Below, piece by piece: positions 39,848 through 48,179 of a stretch of DNA of 64,000 nt. The translations under genes were made by a program, and so were the position numbers. Source of the DNA: UBA7985 sp965661545. Lineage in GTDB: Bacteria; Pseudomonadota; Alphaproteobacteria; UBA7985. The stretch covers positions 51,020-115,019 of the forward strand of contig CBFIEF010000006.1 of NCBI GenBank assembly GCA_965661545.1. The letters run 5' to 3'. Under the pieces are notes generated by a model. That model was not told the DNA's origin. It searched no databases and saw only the letters and a list, made by a program, of their open reading frames with translations. Every line of letters starts with the position of its first letter. Positions within the stretch are counted from its first letter, which is position 1.

Positions 39848-42282
39848 GCCCGCAGCCTTTCGTTCTGGGGATCCCAGGCGGCTTCGTCGCCGGTTACCGT
39901 TGCCGCGCGACGCTCGCCAAAGATTTCCACTTCGAGGGCAGTCCCCGGCTCAAGGCAATCCGTCCGCACAACCGACAGAGCGATGAACTTGTTCGAGCGA
40001 TAGCCCATGGCGCCAGAGGTGATTTCGCCAACCACTTCATCGCCTTTCCAGACCGTCGACATGTACGGTGCGTCGTAAGCGCCGATGTCGATGGTCATCA
40101 TGGTGAACCGCTTGTTTAGGCCTTCATCCCGCTGTGCAATCAGCGCGTCCTTGCCCAAGAAGTCGTCGTTGCGGTCCAGCTTGACGAAGCGGTCGAGACC
40201 GGCTTCGAGCAGGGTGTAATCGGTGGAAAGGTCGCCTTTCCACGCGCGATAGCCTTTTTCAATCCGCATGCTGTCCAGTGCGAACATACCGAACGGCGTC
40301 ACACCGGCTTCGAGCAGTGCGTCGTAGATCGCGGGCTGATCCGCAGGCGCAGCGTGGATTTCCCATCCCAACTCGCCGGTAAAGGATACACGAACCAACA
40401 TCGCTGATTTGCCAGCAACGGTGGCGTTCTGGTGTGTCAGCCAGCCTTGGGACAAGTCAGCATCGGTCAAACCAGCCAGCTTCTCACGGCTCTTTGGACC
40501 TGCGACGATCAACGTACCCAGCTCTTCAGTCCGGTCGGTAAGCGTGAAGGTCGCATCCTTTGGCATGTGGCGTTCCAGCCAGCCCTTGTCGTGCCATTCC
40601 GCAGAGGCTGCGGTGATCAACATGAAGTCGTCTTCCTCGAAGCGGATGATGGACATTTCAGTAACCGTTCTGCCCTTGGCGTCTGCGAAGTACAGCAGGC
40701 CAATCCGGCCCGGCTTTGTGATCGCGCCAGACACTAAAGTGCGCAGCCAAGCCGAAGCCCCGTCACCCTTTACGTGGTAGCGAGCGAAACCGGGCAGGTC
40801 GAGCATGCCGGCATCGTCGCGGACAGCCCCAACTTCGTCAGCAACGCGCTGTTGCCATGGGCCGTTGCGTTCCCAGGTCTCTGTGGCTTCCAGAGAGGTA
40901 TCGTCGCCATCTTTGGCAAACCAAGCGGCACGTTCCCATCCGTTGTAGTCACCCATCTGACCGCCCAGACCCTTGATCCGGTCGTGCAGGGATGACAGGC
41001 GCTGATCGCGTGCAGCGGGCCAGAAGTGACGAGGGTAGTGCATGGCGTATTCGTGGCCGTAGACTTCCATACCTTTGGCCGTTGCGTAATCCTGACCAAT
41101 GAAACCGGTAAAGCGGCGCGGGTCACAGGACCACATATCCCACTCGGTACCGCCTTCGACGATCCATTCGGCCAGTACCTTACCAGCGCCGCCGCCTTGG
41201 GTGATGCCAAAGGTGAAGACGCAGGCTTCAAACGCATTCGGAACGCCCGGCATCGGGCCAATCAGCGGCAGGCCATCCGGGGTGTAAGGGATCGGGCCAT
41301 TGATGATCTTGGATACGCCAGAGGTGCCCACCAATGGAACACGCTCCATCGCGTCGGTCACGTACCATTCAATCCGGTCAAGATCGTCCGCCCACAGCTG
41401 GAACGAGAAATCTTCAGGCATCGGGTCATCAGGCGTGACCCAGTGTGCCTTGCAGTTGCGTTCGTAGGGGCCGATGTTGAAGCCCATCTTCTCCTGCCGC
41501 AGGTAGTAGGAGCTATCAACGTCGCGCAGCAAAGGCAGCTTACCGCCTGTTTCCGCGCTCCAGGCTTCCAGCTCCGGCACAGGCTCAGTCAGCACGTACT
41601 GGTGCGACATCGAAACCATCGGCACGTAGCGGCCAAACCACTGGCCGACTTCTTGCGCGCGGTAGCCCGCGGCGTTCACGACGTACTCACAGCGAATTTC
41701 GCCCTTTTCCGTCTCAACGATCCACTCGTCATTCTCACGGCGTGCGCCTGTGGCTGGGCAGAACCGAAGGATCTTGCCGCCCATCGCCCGCGCGCCTTTG
41801 GCCAACGCTTGGGTGAGCTGCGCTGGATCAATGTCGCCGTCGGTAGGATCGTACAGGCCGCCTTCGAGGTCGTGGGTCTCGAGGAAGGGGTAATGCCGCT
41901 TCAGGTCGTCGTTCGAGCACATCTCCATCGGGATGTCCTGATACCGGCCCATGCCAAGCACACGCTCAAACTCAAGCATGCGGTCTTTGTTGTGGGCCAG
42001 TCGGATCGAGCCGGTGACGTGGTAGTTCATCGGGTAATCGACTTCGTCAGCCAAACCCCGGTAAAGCTCCGTCGAGTAGCGCTGCATGTTCATCACAGAC
42101 CAAGAGGCCGAAAAGGTTGGGCAGTTGCCAGCGGCGTGCCACGTCGAGCCGGACGTAAGCTCGTTCTTTTCGAGCAGCACACAATCGCTCCACCCCATCT
42201 TCGCCAAATGATAAAGCGCAGAAACGCCAACGACGCCCCCGCCGATAATGACGACCCGTGCAGTGCTAGGAATATCAGCCAC
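39844..42282 (-). CDS. FAD-dependent oxidoreductase with GcvT domain (second, DMGDH-like paralogue)
   Basis: An 812-residue paralogue of the downstream gene, with GGGVVGVS, the TWHAAG motif (H49), an FAO_M region ending near GCV_T, and DLPGFARYHVKGDGAS and GELGWEIHAAP in the GCV_T part. I chose the GTG at 42282 because AAGGAT lies about 7 bases upstream; an open stretch extends further but without similarity and across the intergenic region. The stop overlaps the next ATG (ATGA). It is the first gene of the three-gene operon facing the LysR gene, and so probably under its control. Confidence 0.83.
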   Translation of the reverse strand: MADIPSTARVVIIGGGVVGVSALYHLAKMGWSDCVLLEKNELTSGSTWHAAGNCPTFSASWSVMNMQRYSTELYRGLADEVDYPMNYHVTGSIRLAHNKDRMLEFERVLGMGRYQDIPMEMCSNDDLKRHYPFLETHDLEGGLYDPTDGDIDPAQLTQALAKGARAMGGKILRFCPATGARRENDEWIVETEKGEIRCEYVVNAAGYRAQEVGQWFGRYVPMVSMSHQYVLTEPVPELEAWSAETGGKLPLLRDVDSSYYLRQEKMGFNIGPYERNCKAHWVTPDDPMPEDFSFQLWADDLDRIEWYVTDAMERVPLVGTSGVSKIINGPIPYTPDGLPLIGPMPGVPNAFEACVFTFGITQGGGAGKVLAEWIVEGGTEWDMWSCDPRRFTGFIGQDYATAKGMEVYGHEYAMHYPRHFWPAARDQRLSSLHDRIKGLGGQMGDYNGWERAAWFAKDGDDTSLEATETWERNGPWQQRVADEVGAVRDDAGMLDLPGFARYHVKGDGASAWLRTLVSGAITKPGRIGLLYFADAKGRTVTEMSIIRFEEDDFMLITAASAEWHDKGWLERHMPKDATFTLTDRTEELGTLIVAGPKSREKLAGLTDADLSQGWLTHQNATVAGKSAMLVRVSFTGELGWEIHAAPADQPAIYDALLEAGVTPFGMFALDSMRIEKGYRAWKGDLSTDYTLLEAGLDRFVKLDRNDDFLGKDALIAQRDEGLNKRFTMMTIDIGAYDAPYMSTVWKGDEVVGEITSGAMGYRSNKFIALSVVRTDCLEPGTALEVEIFGERRAATVTGDEAAWDPQNERLRA

Positions 42283-42406
42283 GATAGAATCCTTTTTCAA
42301 CGGTTCCACAGCAACACTATAGAACCTGATATCAACCTGAATTACCGACCTTTTACGCCCTTCGACGGCGCATTTTGAGCAGAAAAAGGTCTTGGCGTCT
42401 GGCGTT

Positions 42407-42429
42407 ATCAATCGGAATATCCGATTGAT
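42407..42429. promoter_or_regulatory. Perfect inverted repeat, candidate LysR-type operator
   Basis: ATCAATCGG (42407-42415), AATAT spacer, CCGATTGAT (42421-42429): a perfect 9-bp dyad, 18 bases before the LysR ATG and 125 bases before the GTG of the methylamine-type operon. It fits the size and position of LysR-type regulator binding sites, suggesting autoregulation and control of the divergent operon. Confidence 0.75.
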
Positions 42430-42446
42430 TTAAAACGACATCCCCA

Positions 42447-43325
42447 ATGCTTAGCAACGAACTGGTCGAGACTTTTCTCGACCTCACCAAGACCATGAAC
42501 TTCAACCAAACCGCGGACCGGTTGAACGTTTCTCAGTCAACAATCAGCAGTCGTATCCGTGTGCTTGAGGAGCAGATGGGCGCGGCCTTGTTCACACGTG
42601 GGCGGTCAGGCGCCAAGTTGACACCGGCGGGAGAGCGCTTTCAGGCACACGCCCACGAACTCTACAACGCTTGGACCCGCGCCATGCGCGACGTTAGCGA
42701 GGCGGAGGGCTTTGAAGCCAGCCTCTACATCAGTGCCCAGCTTAGTTTGGTCAGCTCAGTCTTCTATGATCTCATCGAAGCCTTCGATCAGCGCATGCCG
42801 AAACTTTTCTTGAAGCTGGAAGCAGATTATTCCGCGCAGATCATGCGCGATCTATCCGCCGGTGAAATCGACATTGGCATCCTGTTCTCGCCATCATGGT
42901 CCCCAGATCTCTACATCGAGCCGCTCTCAGCCTTTAGCTTTCGCATGGTGTCGACGCAAACTGACGTGATGGAGCACGTGGGGAAGGACGGTTACATCTA
43001 CGCCAGCTATTCACCCTTGTTCGAACGCTTCCACCGAGACCTGCTGCCGGGCTTGACGCAAGGGGCAATGACGGTGGGTTACGAGGGGCTGTCGATCGAG
43101 TTGCTACGCCATCGCGGCGGGACGGCCTATCTGCCAGAAGCGCAGATCGCCAAGCTGCAACTTGAAATGCCCAACCTGCGTGTGGTTCAGGATGCACCGC
43201 TGATCCAACAACCACTCTATGTCGCGGCCCACGTAAGGCGTCGGCACCGTCAGTTGGTGGCCGCGGGGCTAAAAGTGGTGCGGGACGTTGCGGGCAGTAC
43301 GCTAGACCCTACGCTCTACCCCTGA
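42447..43325 (+). CDS. LysR-family transcriptional regulator
   Basis: A 292-residue LTTR. The N-terminal winged helix-turn-helix is complete: FLDLTKTMNFNQTADRLNVSQSTISSRIRVLEEQMGAALFTRG, then LTPAGERF. The effector domain (about 90-290) is typical of the type-2 periplasmic-binding-like fold. It is divergent from the operon of two FAD/GcvT proteins and the MttB homologue, with an inverted repeat in the shared gap, so it is the likely regulator of that pathway, with a methylated amine or betaine as possible ligand. This regulation is inferred. Confidence 0.9.
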   Translation: MLSNELVETFLDLTKTMNFNQTADRLNVSQSTISSRIRVLEEQMGAALFTRGRSGAKLTPAGERFQAHAHELYNAWTRAMRDVSEAEGFEASLYISAQLSLVSSVFYDLIEAFDQRMPKLFLKLEADYSAQIMRDLSAGEIDIGILFSPSWSPDLYIEPLSAFSFRMVSTQTDVMEHVGKDGYIYASYSPLFERFHRDLLPGLTQGAMTVGYEGLSIELLRHRGGTAYLPEAQIAKLQLEMPNLRVVQDAPLIQQPLYVAAHVRRRHRQLVAAGLKVVRDVAGSTLDPTLYP

Positions 43326-43353
43326 AAGGAGCGGTGCTGCACCGCAAAAGCAG

Positions 43354-43369
43354 AAGGGCTCGCGCCCTT
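43354..43369 (+). terminator. Small hairpin after the LysR gene
   Basis: AAGGGC (43354-43359), TCGC loop, GCCCTT (43364-43369), preceded by a second inverted repeat GCGGTGC-T-GCACCGC at 43331-43345. No T-run follows, so this is a weak or factor-dependent terminator candidate. Confidence 0.4.
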
Positions 43370-43430
43370 ACATCGCCGCGAATATGCATGATCTAGAAGC
43401 CTTGTTCAGCTGCTTTGAAGGTTTCCCGCA

Positions 43431-44399
43431 ATGACGGACCGTGCCGCCCCCATGAGTCGCCCCATCACCGGCGTAGTCTTTGCCCTGATGGGTTTTGTTG
43501 TTTTTTCCAGCCACGACGTGCTGATCAAAACCTTAGGCGGAAGCTATGAGGTCTTTCAGATCGTCTTCTTCTCGGTGCTGTTCTCCTTTGTCCCCATGAC
43601 TCTCATCATGGCGACGGACCGCACAGAGGCGAGTTTTGTTCCGCACAAACCGCTCTATCTGCTGCTGCGAACCTGTACTGTCATCATCGGTATGATTTGC
43701 GGTTTCTATGCCTTTACCGTGCTGACCTTGGCCGAAGCCTATGCGCTGCTGTTCGCCTCACCGCTATTGATCACCGCGCTTTCGGTGCCTTTTCTCGGTG
43801 AAAAGGTCGGGAAGCGGCGGTGGGCGGCTGTTGTCTTGGGGCTCATTGGTGTGATTATCGTTTTGCGTCCTGGCTTACAGCCTTTGTCGCTGGGCCACGC
43901 CGCGGGTTTGACGGCGGCTGTTGCCAACAGCATCGGTGCGATTGTGGTTCGCAAGGTTGGCCGTGAAGAGCGCTCACAGACCCTCATCCTGTTTCCCATG
44001 GTCGCGGTCCTGCTGATCATGGCGGCGGTTCTGCCGGGCACCTACAAGCCCATGCCAATTCTGGACGTGGGTACGCTCGCGCTCATGGGGCTGTTGCTGA
44101 TTGGCGGTCAGATGATGGTGCTCAACGCCTATCGCAACGCGCCTGCCGCGCTGATCGCGCCGATGCAGTATTCCCAGATCATTTGGGCGGCATTGTTCGG
44201 GTTTGTGTTCTTCGCCGAGATTCCCGACATGTGGGTCGCTATCGGATCGTTACTGATTATCAGCAGTGGCGTGTTTGTGGTCTGGCGAGAAAGCAGTGGG
44301 TCTAACAGCACGAGGACGCCAGTAACACGGACCCGGTCTTTCCGGATCGGCGTGCCTTGGCTGAGTTCTAAGCCAGCGGAAAAGCATCCCGAGGCCTAG
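43431..44399 (+). CDS. EamA/DMT superfamily transporter
   Basis: A 322-residue inner-membrane protein with about ten membrane segments in two EamA repeats (first about 18-155, second about 165-300). The signature segments AEAYALLFASPLLITALSVPFLGEKVG and LGLIGVIIVLRPG are typical of drug/metabolite transporters. Substrate unknown. The terminal 30 residues are Ser/Thr/Arg-rich and cytoplasmic. It is not coupled to the LysR gene 105 bp upstream, because hairpins lie between. Its stop codon falls inside one copy of a duplicated 16-bp palindrome. Confidence 0.85.
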   Translation: MTDRAAPMSRPITGVVFALMGFVVFSSHDVLIKTLGGSYEVFQIVFFSVLFSFVPMTLIMATDRTEASFVPHKPLYLLLRTCTVIIGMICGFYAFTVLTLAEAYALLFASPLLITALSVPFLGEKVGKRRWAAVVLGLIGVIIVLRPGLQPLSLGHAAGLTAAVANSIGAIVVRKVGREERSQTLILFPMVAVLLIMAAVLPGTYKPMPILDVGTLALMGLLLIGGQMMVLNAYRNAPAALIAPMQYSQIIWAALFGFVFFAEIPDMWVAIGSLLIISSGVFVVWRESSGSNSTRTPVTRTRSFRIGVPWLSSKPAEKHPEA

Positions 44400-44435
44400 T
44401 GGCCTCTGACGCAAAAGCCGAGGCCTAGTGGCCTC
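44391..44435. repeat. Two 16-bp palindromic repeats at convergent gene ends
   Basis: GAGGCCTAGTGGCCTC occurs perfectly at 44391-44406 and again at 44420-44435. The first copy holds the stop of the EamA gene (TAG at 44397-44399); the second holds the stop of the polyprenyl synthase on the other strand. Each copy forms a 6-bp stem with a TAGT loop and may act as a factor-dependent end of both transcripts. Confidence 0.75.
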
Positions 44436-45495
44436 GGACGATGCAAAACTCGATGACGTCTTCCAGCGCTTCGCGGATCTCTTGAGCGACGCCCGAGGTT
44501 GTGTCTAGCCGGGCGAGGGCGTCAAAGGCCTTCTTGCCATAGCGTTCCGCCGCTTCGACGGTTCCGCCTAGGGCGCCGTGCGTCGCGATTAGGTCTTTGG
44601 CGCGATCGAGGTCGCCGTCCTGCTGATCCAATTCTTCGATGGTACGACGCCAGAAGGCCTGCTCGTCTTCGTTTCCGGCCTCAAAAGCCAGAAGGACCGG
44701 CAGCGTGACTTTTCCCTCGGCAAAGTCATCACCAACGGCTTTGCCCAGTTTCTCCTGATCCGCGCTATAATCCAGAGCGTCGTCGATCAGCTGAAAGGCC
44801 ATGCCAAGGTTGTGGCCGTAGTCCCGCACTGCTTCCACCTGTGCCAAAGGCGCCTGCGCCGCTTCGCCGCCAACCTGACAGGCCGCTGCGAACAGCGCGG
44901 CTGTCTTGGCTTCGATAACGTCGAGGTAGTCTTGATGATTGGTGTTCAGGTCGTTGGCAGTGGTCAATTGCGCCACTTCACCCGAAGCGATGACCGCCGA
45001 AGCATCTGCTAGTGTTTTCAGGGTCGCGAGGTTCTTGTCTGCGACCATCAACTGAAACGCACGGGAATAGAGGAAGTCGCCCACCAAAACCGAAGCTTTG
45101 TTGCCCCAAACCGCATTCGCCGAAGCCGCGCCGCGCCGCAGGGAGCTATCGTCGACAACATCATCATGCAGCAGCGTAGCGGTATGGATAAACTCCACGG
45201 ACGCCGCGAGACGAACAGCCTCATCACCTTCGTTCAGCCCACACAATCGGGCGGAAGCCAGTGTCAACAAGGGGCGCAGTCGCTTTCCACCTGACGCGAT
45301 GAGGTAGCCTGCGAGTTGCGGGATCAGAGCCACGTCGGATTGCATGTTTTCGATGATCGTCGCGTTCACGCGCTCCATATCATCGGCCACAAGTGCCGTT
45401 AACCGGTTGACGGCTTGGGTGACATCCCGGCTCTTAACGCTCTTGGTGACGTCTAAATCATCAATGTCCTGTACCCGTGATGCCTGTGCCGACAC
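44425..45495 (-). CDS. ispB: Polyprenyl (octaprenyl-type) diphosphate synthase
   Basis: Prenyltransferase that builds the long isoprenoid tail of ubiquinone. Both Asp-rich motifs are visible: the first in LLHDDVVDDSSLRRG and the second in QLIDDALDYSADQ; GGKRLRPLLTLASA is the N-terminal family motif. About 356 residues from the GTG at 45495, which is preceded by GGAGAGG; a TTG ten codons upstream would give 366. Product chain length (octa, nona or decaprenyl) cannot be read from sequence, so the gene symbol is tentative. Confidence 0.88.
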   Translation of the reverse strand: MSAQASRVQDIDDLDVTKSVKSRDVTQAVNRLTALVADDMERVNATIIENMQSDVALIPQLAGYLIASGGKRLRPLLTLASARLCGLNEGDEAVRLAASVEFIHTATLLHDDVVDDSSLRRGAASANAVWGNKASVLVGDFLYSRAFQLMVADKNLATLKTLADASAVIASGEVAQLTTANDLNTNHQDYLDVIEAKTAALFAAACQVGGEAAQAPLAQVEAVRDYGHNLGMAFQLIDDALDYSADQEKLGKAVGDDFAEGKVTLPVLLAFEAGNEDEQAFWRRTIEELDQQDGDLDRAKDLIATHGALGGTVEAAERYGKKAFDALARLDTTSGVAQEIREALEDVIEFCIVRGH

Positions 45496-45622
45496 ATGCC
45501 TCTCCAAAATCCGCGTTGGCGACAAAAGGTTGTCACCCTAGCGGCCTATGTAGAATAAGCAGGGACAAAGGAAAAGCGCCGGCTGTTCACAGGACCGTTG
45601 AGCGGAATGAAGGATCAATGCC

Positions 45623-45868
45623 ATGTGGGTCGCCCTACAATCTGACAACCCTGTCGAACTCAGTTTTGCCCAGCACTGTTTGAACGAAGCCGGCATCTGG
45701 AACGCTGTGCTGGATGACGCGAGTCAGGCTTTTTCAGGCCTCGCGGGTGTTCAGGGCCGGCGTTTGGTCGTCAATGACGATGATGCCGAGGCAGCGCACG
45801 CGACGTTGACCGACGCTGAGGTCGCCTGCCGCACCCCCGGTGAAGACGCTGCAGAGCCGCTTTTCTAA
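45623..45868 (+). CDS. DUF2007 small protein
   Basis: An 81-residue protein with the DUF2007 pattern: short strand, then ELSFAQHCLNEAGIWNAVLDDASQAFSG and LVVNDDDAEAAHATL. The family is related to putative signal-transducing proteins and has no defined role. The start ATG has AAGGA 9 bases upstream. It lies in a small gap between the polyprenyl synthase (divergent) and the DUF2244 gene. Confidence 0.7.
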   Translation: MWVALQSDNPVELSFAQHCLNEAGIWNAVLDDASQAFSGLAGVQGRRLVVNDDDAEAAHATLTDAEVACRTPGEDAAEPLF

Positions 45869-45953
45869 CCTCCGCAGCGATCGAGCCAATTTGCCGCAGA
45901 TTTGTCCATACGCCAGCAATTGACCCACTCGAGGGCATCACTACGTTGATGCT

Positions 45954-46427
45954 ATGAGCGAACCCATTCTTTTCCGCGAAATTCTGCAACAGCATCAAGC
46001 GCTGTCCCAACGGGGCTGGGCGATTGTGTTTATTGCTCTAGGCGTGTTTTTCAGCAGTTTTGGTTTGTTGATGTTCGTCAAGGGCGCTTGGCCGGTGATC
46101 GGCTTTCTCGGCATAGAGATTGGCGCTTTGTATCTCGGGTATCGCGTGATGATTTCTCGGGGCAAGCGGCAGGAGGAGGTCATTCTAACGCCTTCGACCC
46201 TCAGCTTGCATCTTCGCGACCCAAAGGGCCATCTGCAGCGTCAGAGCTTTCCGACTGCGGAATGCGCAGTTTCGATCAACACGCCTACAACGTGGGATGA
46301 TCCGGTCGTTTTGCGCGCTGGAAATCGCCGCATACCCTTCGGCGGGGATCTCAACCCCGACCAACGGCGAGATGTTGCCAACCGGCTCTTGCGTGCCCTG
46401 ACTGAAGCACGGCGCGCGCGCAGCTAG
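45954..46427 (+). CDS. DUF2244 membrane protein
   Basis: A 157-residue integral membrane protein with two adjacent transmembrane helices (about residues 22-42 and 46-66) and a C-terminal cytoplasmic domain. The pattern (LSQRGWAIVF, then GIEIGALYLGYRVM) matches the DUF2244 family, common in alphaproteobacteria and of unknown function. Its 3' end overlaps the dapB stop on the opposite strand by 4 bp, so the two genes are convergent with no room for a separate terminator. Confidence 0.8.
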   Translation: MSEPILFREILQQHQALSQRGWAIVFIALGVFFSSFGLLMFVKGAWPVIGFLGIEIGALYLGYRVMISRGKRQEEVILTPSTLSLHLRDPKGHLQRQSFPTAECAVSINTPTTWDDPVVLRAGNRRIPFGGDLNPDQRRDVANRLLRALTEARRARS

Positions 46428-47233
46428 TCGTTCAGACCCAGAACGTCATTCATCGTGTAGAGCGCCGGATCCTTGCCTGCCAACCACGCCGCCGCCTGCA
46501 CAGCGCCGCGTGCAAAGATTTGACGATCCCCGGCGCGATGTCCGATTTCGATGCGCTCGTCGTCTCCGGCAAACACCACAACGTGCTCACCGGGAACCGT
46601 GCCGCCGCGCAAGGTGGCAAAACCGATTTCTCCGCTGGGACGTTTTCCGGTTTGTCCTTCACGGCTCAGGGTCTTCACTGCATCAAAGTCTTGCCCGCGA
46701 CCAGCCGCAGCGGCTTTGCCCATGACAAGCGCTGTCCCAGAGGGCGCATCGACCTTTTCGCGGTGGTGCATCTCCAGAATATCGATGTCGAAGTTCATCG
46801 GAAGCGCAGCAGAGGCCCGCTCAACCAGATTGAGCAGTAAGTTTACGCCCAAAGAGTAGTTTGCCGCCCAGATCATCGGAACGGTCTCAGCGAAGCCAAG
46901 GATGACCTCTTCCTGCGCATCTGTATGCCCGGTCGTGCCCAAAACCACCGCCGCGCCAATATCTCGAGCGGCTTGCATGTTTTCGAGCGTGGCAGCGGGC
47001 AGGGTGAAGTCGATGATGACATCAGCACCAGAAAACGCATCTGCGCGTTCGGCTGAAACGAGGATACCCGACGTGTCGTTACCCACGAGCAAGCCAGCAT
47101 CCTGACCAACCAAGGGCGAGCCGTCATATTCCAGCGCGCCAGACAGCGTGCACAGCTCGCTTTCCGCGACAGCACTGATTAACATCCGCCCCATGCGCCC
47201 ACCAGCGCCCGCTATCGCGATGTTCAAGGTCAT
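46424..47233 (-). CDS. dapB: 4-hydroxy-tetrahydrodipicolinate reductase
   Basis: NAD(P)H-dependent step in diaminopimelate/lysine synthesis. The nucleotide-binding GAGGRMGRM is at the N-terminus; VVLGTTGHT and the substrate-binding EMHHREKVDAPSGTALVMG (with the conserved His-His-Lys) follow, then FARGAVQAAAWLAGK. Length 269 residues is standard. It is 27 bp downstream of yebC on the same strand. Confidence 0.95.
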   Translation of the reverse strand: MTLNIAIAGAGGRMGRMLISAVAESELCTLSGALEYDGSPLVGQDAGLLVGNDTSGILVSAERADAFSGADVIIDFTLPAATLENMQAARDIGAAVVLGTTGHTDAQEEVILGFAETVPMIWAANYSLGVNLLLNLVERASAALPMNFDIDILEMHHREKVDAPSGTALVMGKAAAAGRGQDFDAVKTLSREGQTGKRPSGEIGFATLRGGTVPGEHVVVFAGDDERIEIGHRAGDRQIFARGAVQAAAWLAGKDPALYTMNDVLGLND

Positions 47234-47260
47234 GTCAGCCTTTCAAGGAAAAGCGCAGGC

Positions 47261-48013
47261 TTAGCCTGCGAGCTTTTCCATCACTTCGTCGGAAATTTCA
47301 GCGTTGTAGAAAACAGCCTGCACGTCGTCGTGGTCTTCCAGCGTATCGATGAGCTTCAGCATGGTTGAGGCTTTGTCTTCGGCAAGATCAACGGTGATGT
47401 TTGGCTTCCAGCCGATTTTGGCTTCCTGCGGCGTCCCAAGCGCGGCCTCGAGTGCTTCACTCACGGCGAGGAAATCTTCGGTCGCGGTCAGGATTTCGTG
47501 ACCGTCTTCGGAGCTATCAACGTCGTCTGCGCCAGCCTCAAGTGCGGCTTCCATAACAGTATCCGCATCGCCCGCTTCGGCAGCGTAAGAGATCAAACCG
47601 CCGCGCGTGAAGTTGAAGGAGACCGAGCCGGTTTCGCCAAGGTTTCCGCCGAACTTGTTAAAGTAGGAGCGCACGTCAGCAGCGGTCCTGTTCCGGTTAT
47701 CAGTGAGTGCTTCCACGATGACCGCCACACCCTCAGGGCCATAGCCCTCATAGCGCATTTCGATGTAGTCCGGGCCATCACCGCCGCCCAAGGCCGACTG
47801 AATGGCCTTTTTGATGCGGTCGTTTGGCATGTTTACAGCGCGTGCAGCGGAAATCGCGCCGCGCAAACGTGGGTTCTTTTCCGGGTCTGGCTCACCACTG
47901 GACTTTACCGCCACGGTGATTTCGCGTCCCACCTTGGTAAATATCTTAGCGCGCTTCGCGTCTTGCGCACCTTTGCGGTGCATGATGTTCTTGAATTTAC
48001 TGTGGCCTGCCAT
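47261..48013 (-). CDS. yebC: YebC/PmpR family protein (TACO1-like)
   Basis: A 250-residue member of the YebC/PmpR/TACO1 family, starting MAGHSKFKNIMHRKGAQDAKRAK and containing RYEGYGPEGVAVIVEALTDNRNRTAADVR and GSVSFNF, the family signature. Members act as transcriptional regulators or, as in TACO1-like proteins, help ribosomes through difficult proline stretches. It is usually next to ruvC; here ruvCAB lies 5.4 kb away on the opposite strand, so the neighbourhood is rearranged relative to that order. Confidence 0.93.
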   Translation of the reverse strand: MAGHSKFKNIMHRKGAQDAKRAKIFTKVGREITVAVKSSGEPDPEKNPRLRGAISAARAVNMPNDRIKKAIQSALGGGDGPDYIEMRYEGYGPEGVAVIVEALTDNRNRTAADVRSYFNKFGGNLGETGSVSFNFTRGGLISYAAEAGDADTVMEAALEAGADDVDSSEDGHEILTATEDFLAVSEALEAALGTPQEAKIGWKPNITVDLAEDKASTMLKLIDTLEDHDDVQAVFYNAEISDEVMEKLAG

Positions 48014-48125
48014 GGTTCAGAACTCTCTGTAACGATGTCTTTATATATGGGTTATTTTCTTAGCCCTATGCATCGCCGAGGGCAATTGATGCCGTGGTAT
48101 AGGTGCCTCAAGCGCGCAATAAAAA

Positions 48126-48152
48126 AGGCCGCGCCCTAAAAGAGCGCGGCCT
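48126..48152 (-). terminator. Rho-independent terminator for the lipoprotein gene
   Basis: On the minus strand AGGCCGCGC and GCGCGGCCT form a 9-bp stem with a 9-base loop and are followed by T6 (A6 at 48120-48125 on the plus strand). It stops transcription from the 48.2-48.8 kb gene before yebC. Confidence 0.9.
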
Positions 48153-48179
48153 TGATATGAGGCGACGGTGCGTTCAGCG

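Noticed and set aside
38549..40003. A 484-codon open frame antisense to the DMGDH-like gene
   Set aside because: It reads through the opposite strand of a clearly coding, well-recognised gene; long antisense frames are common in GC-rich codon-biased sequence, and the peptide has no family features.
41026..42378. A 450-codon antisense open frame over the second DMGDH-like gene
   Set aside because: Same reasoning: it mirrors a real coding region and shows no domain.
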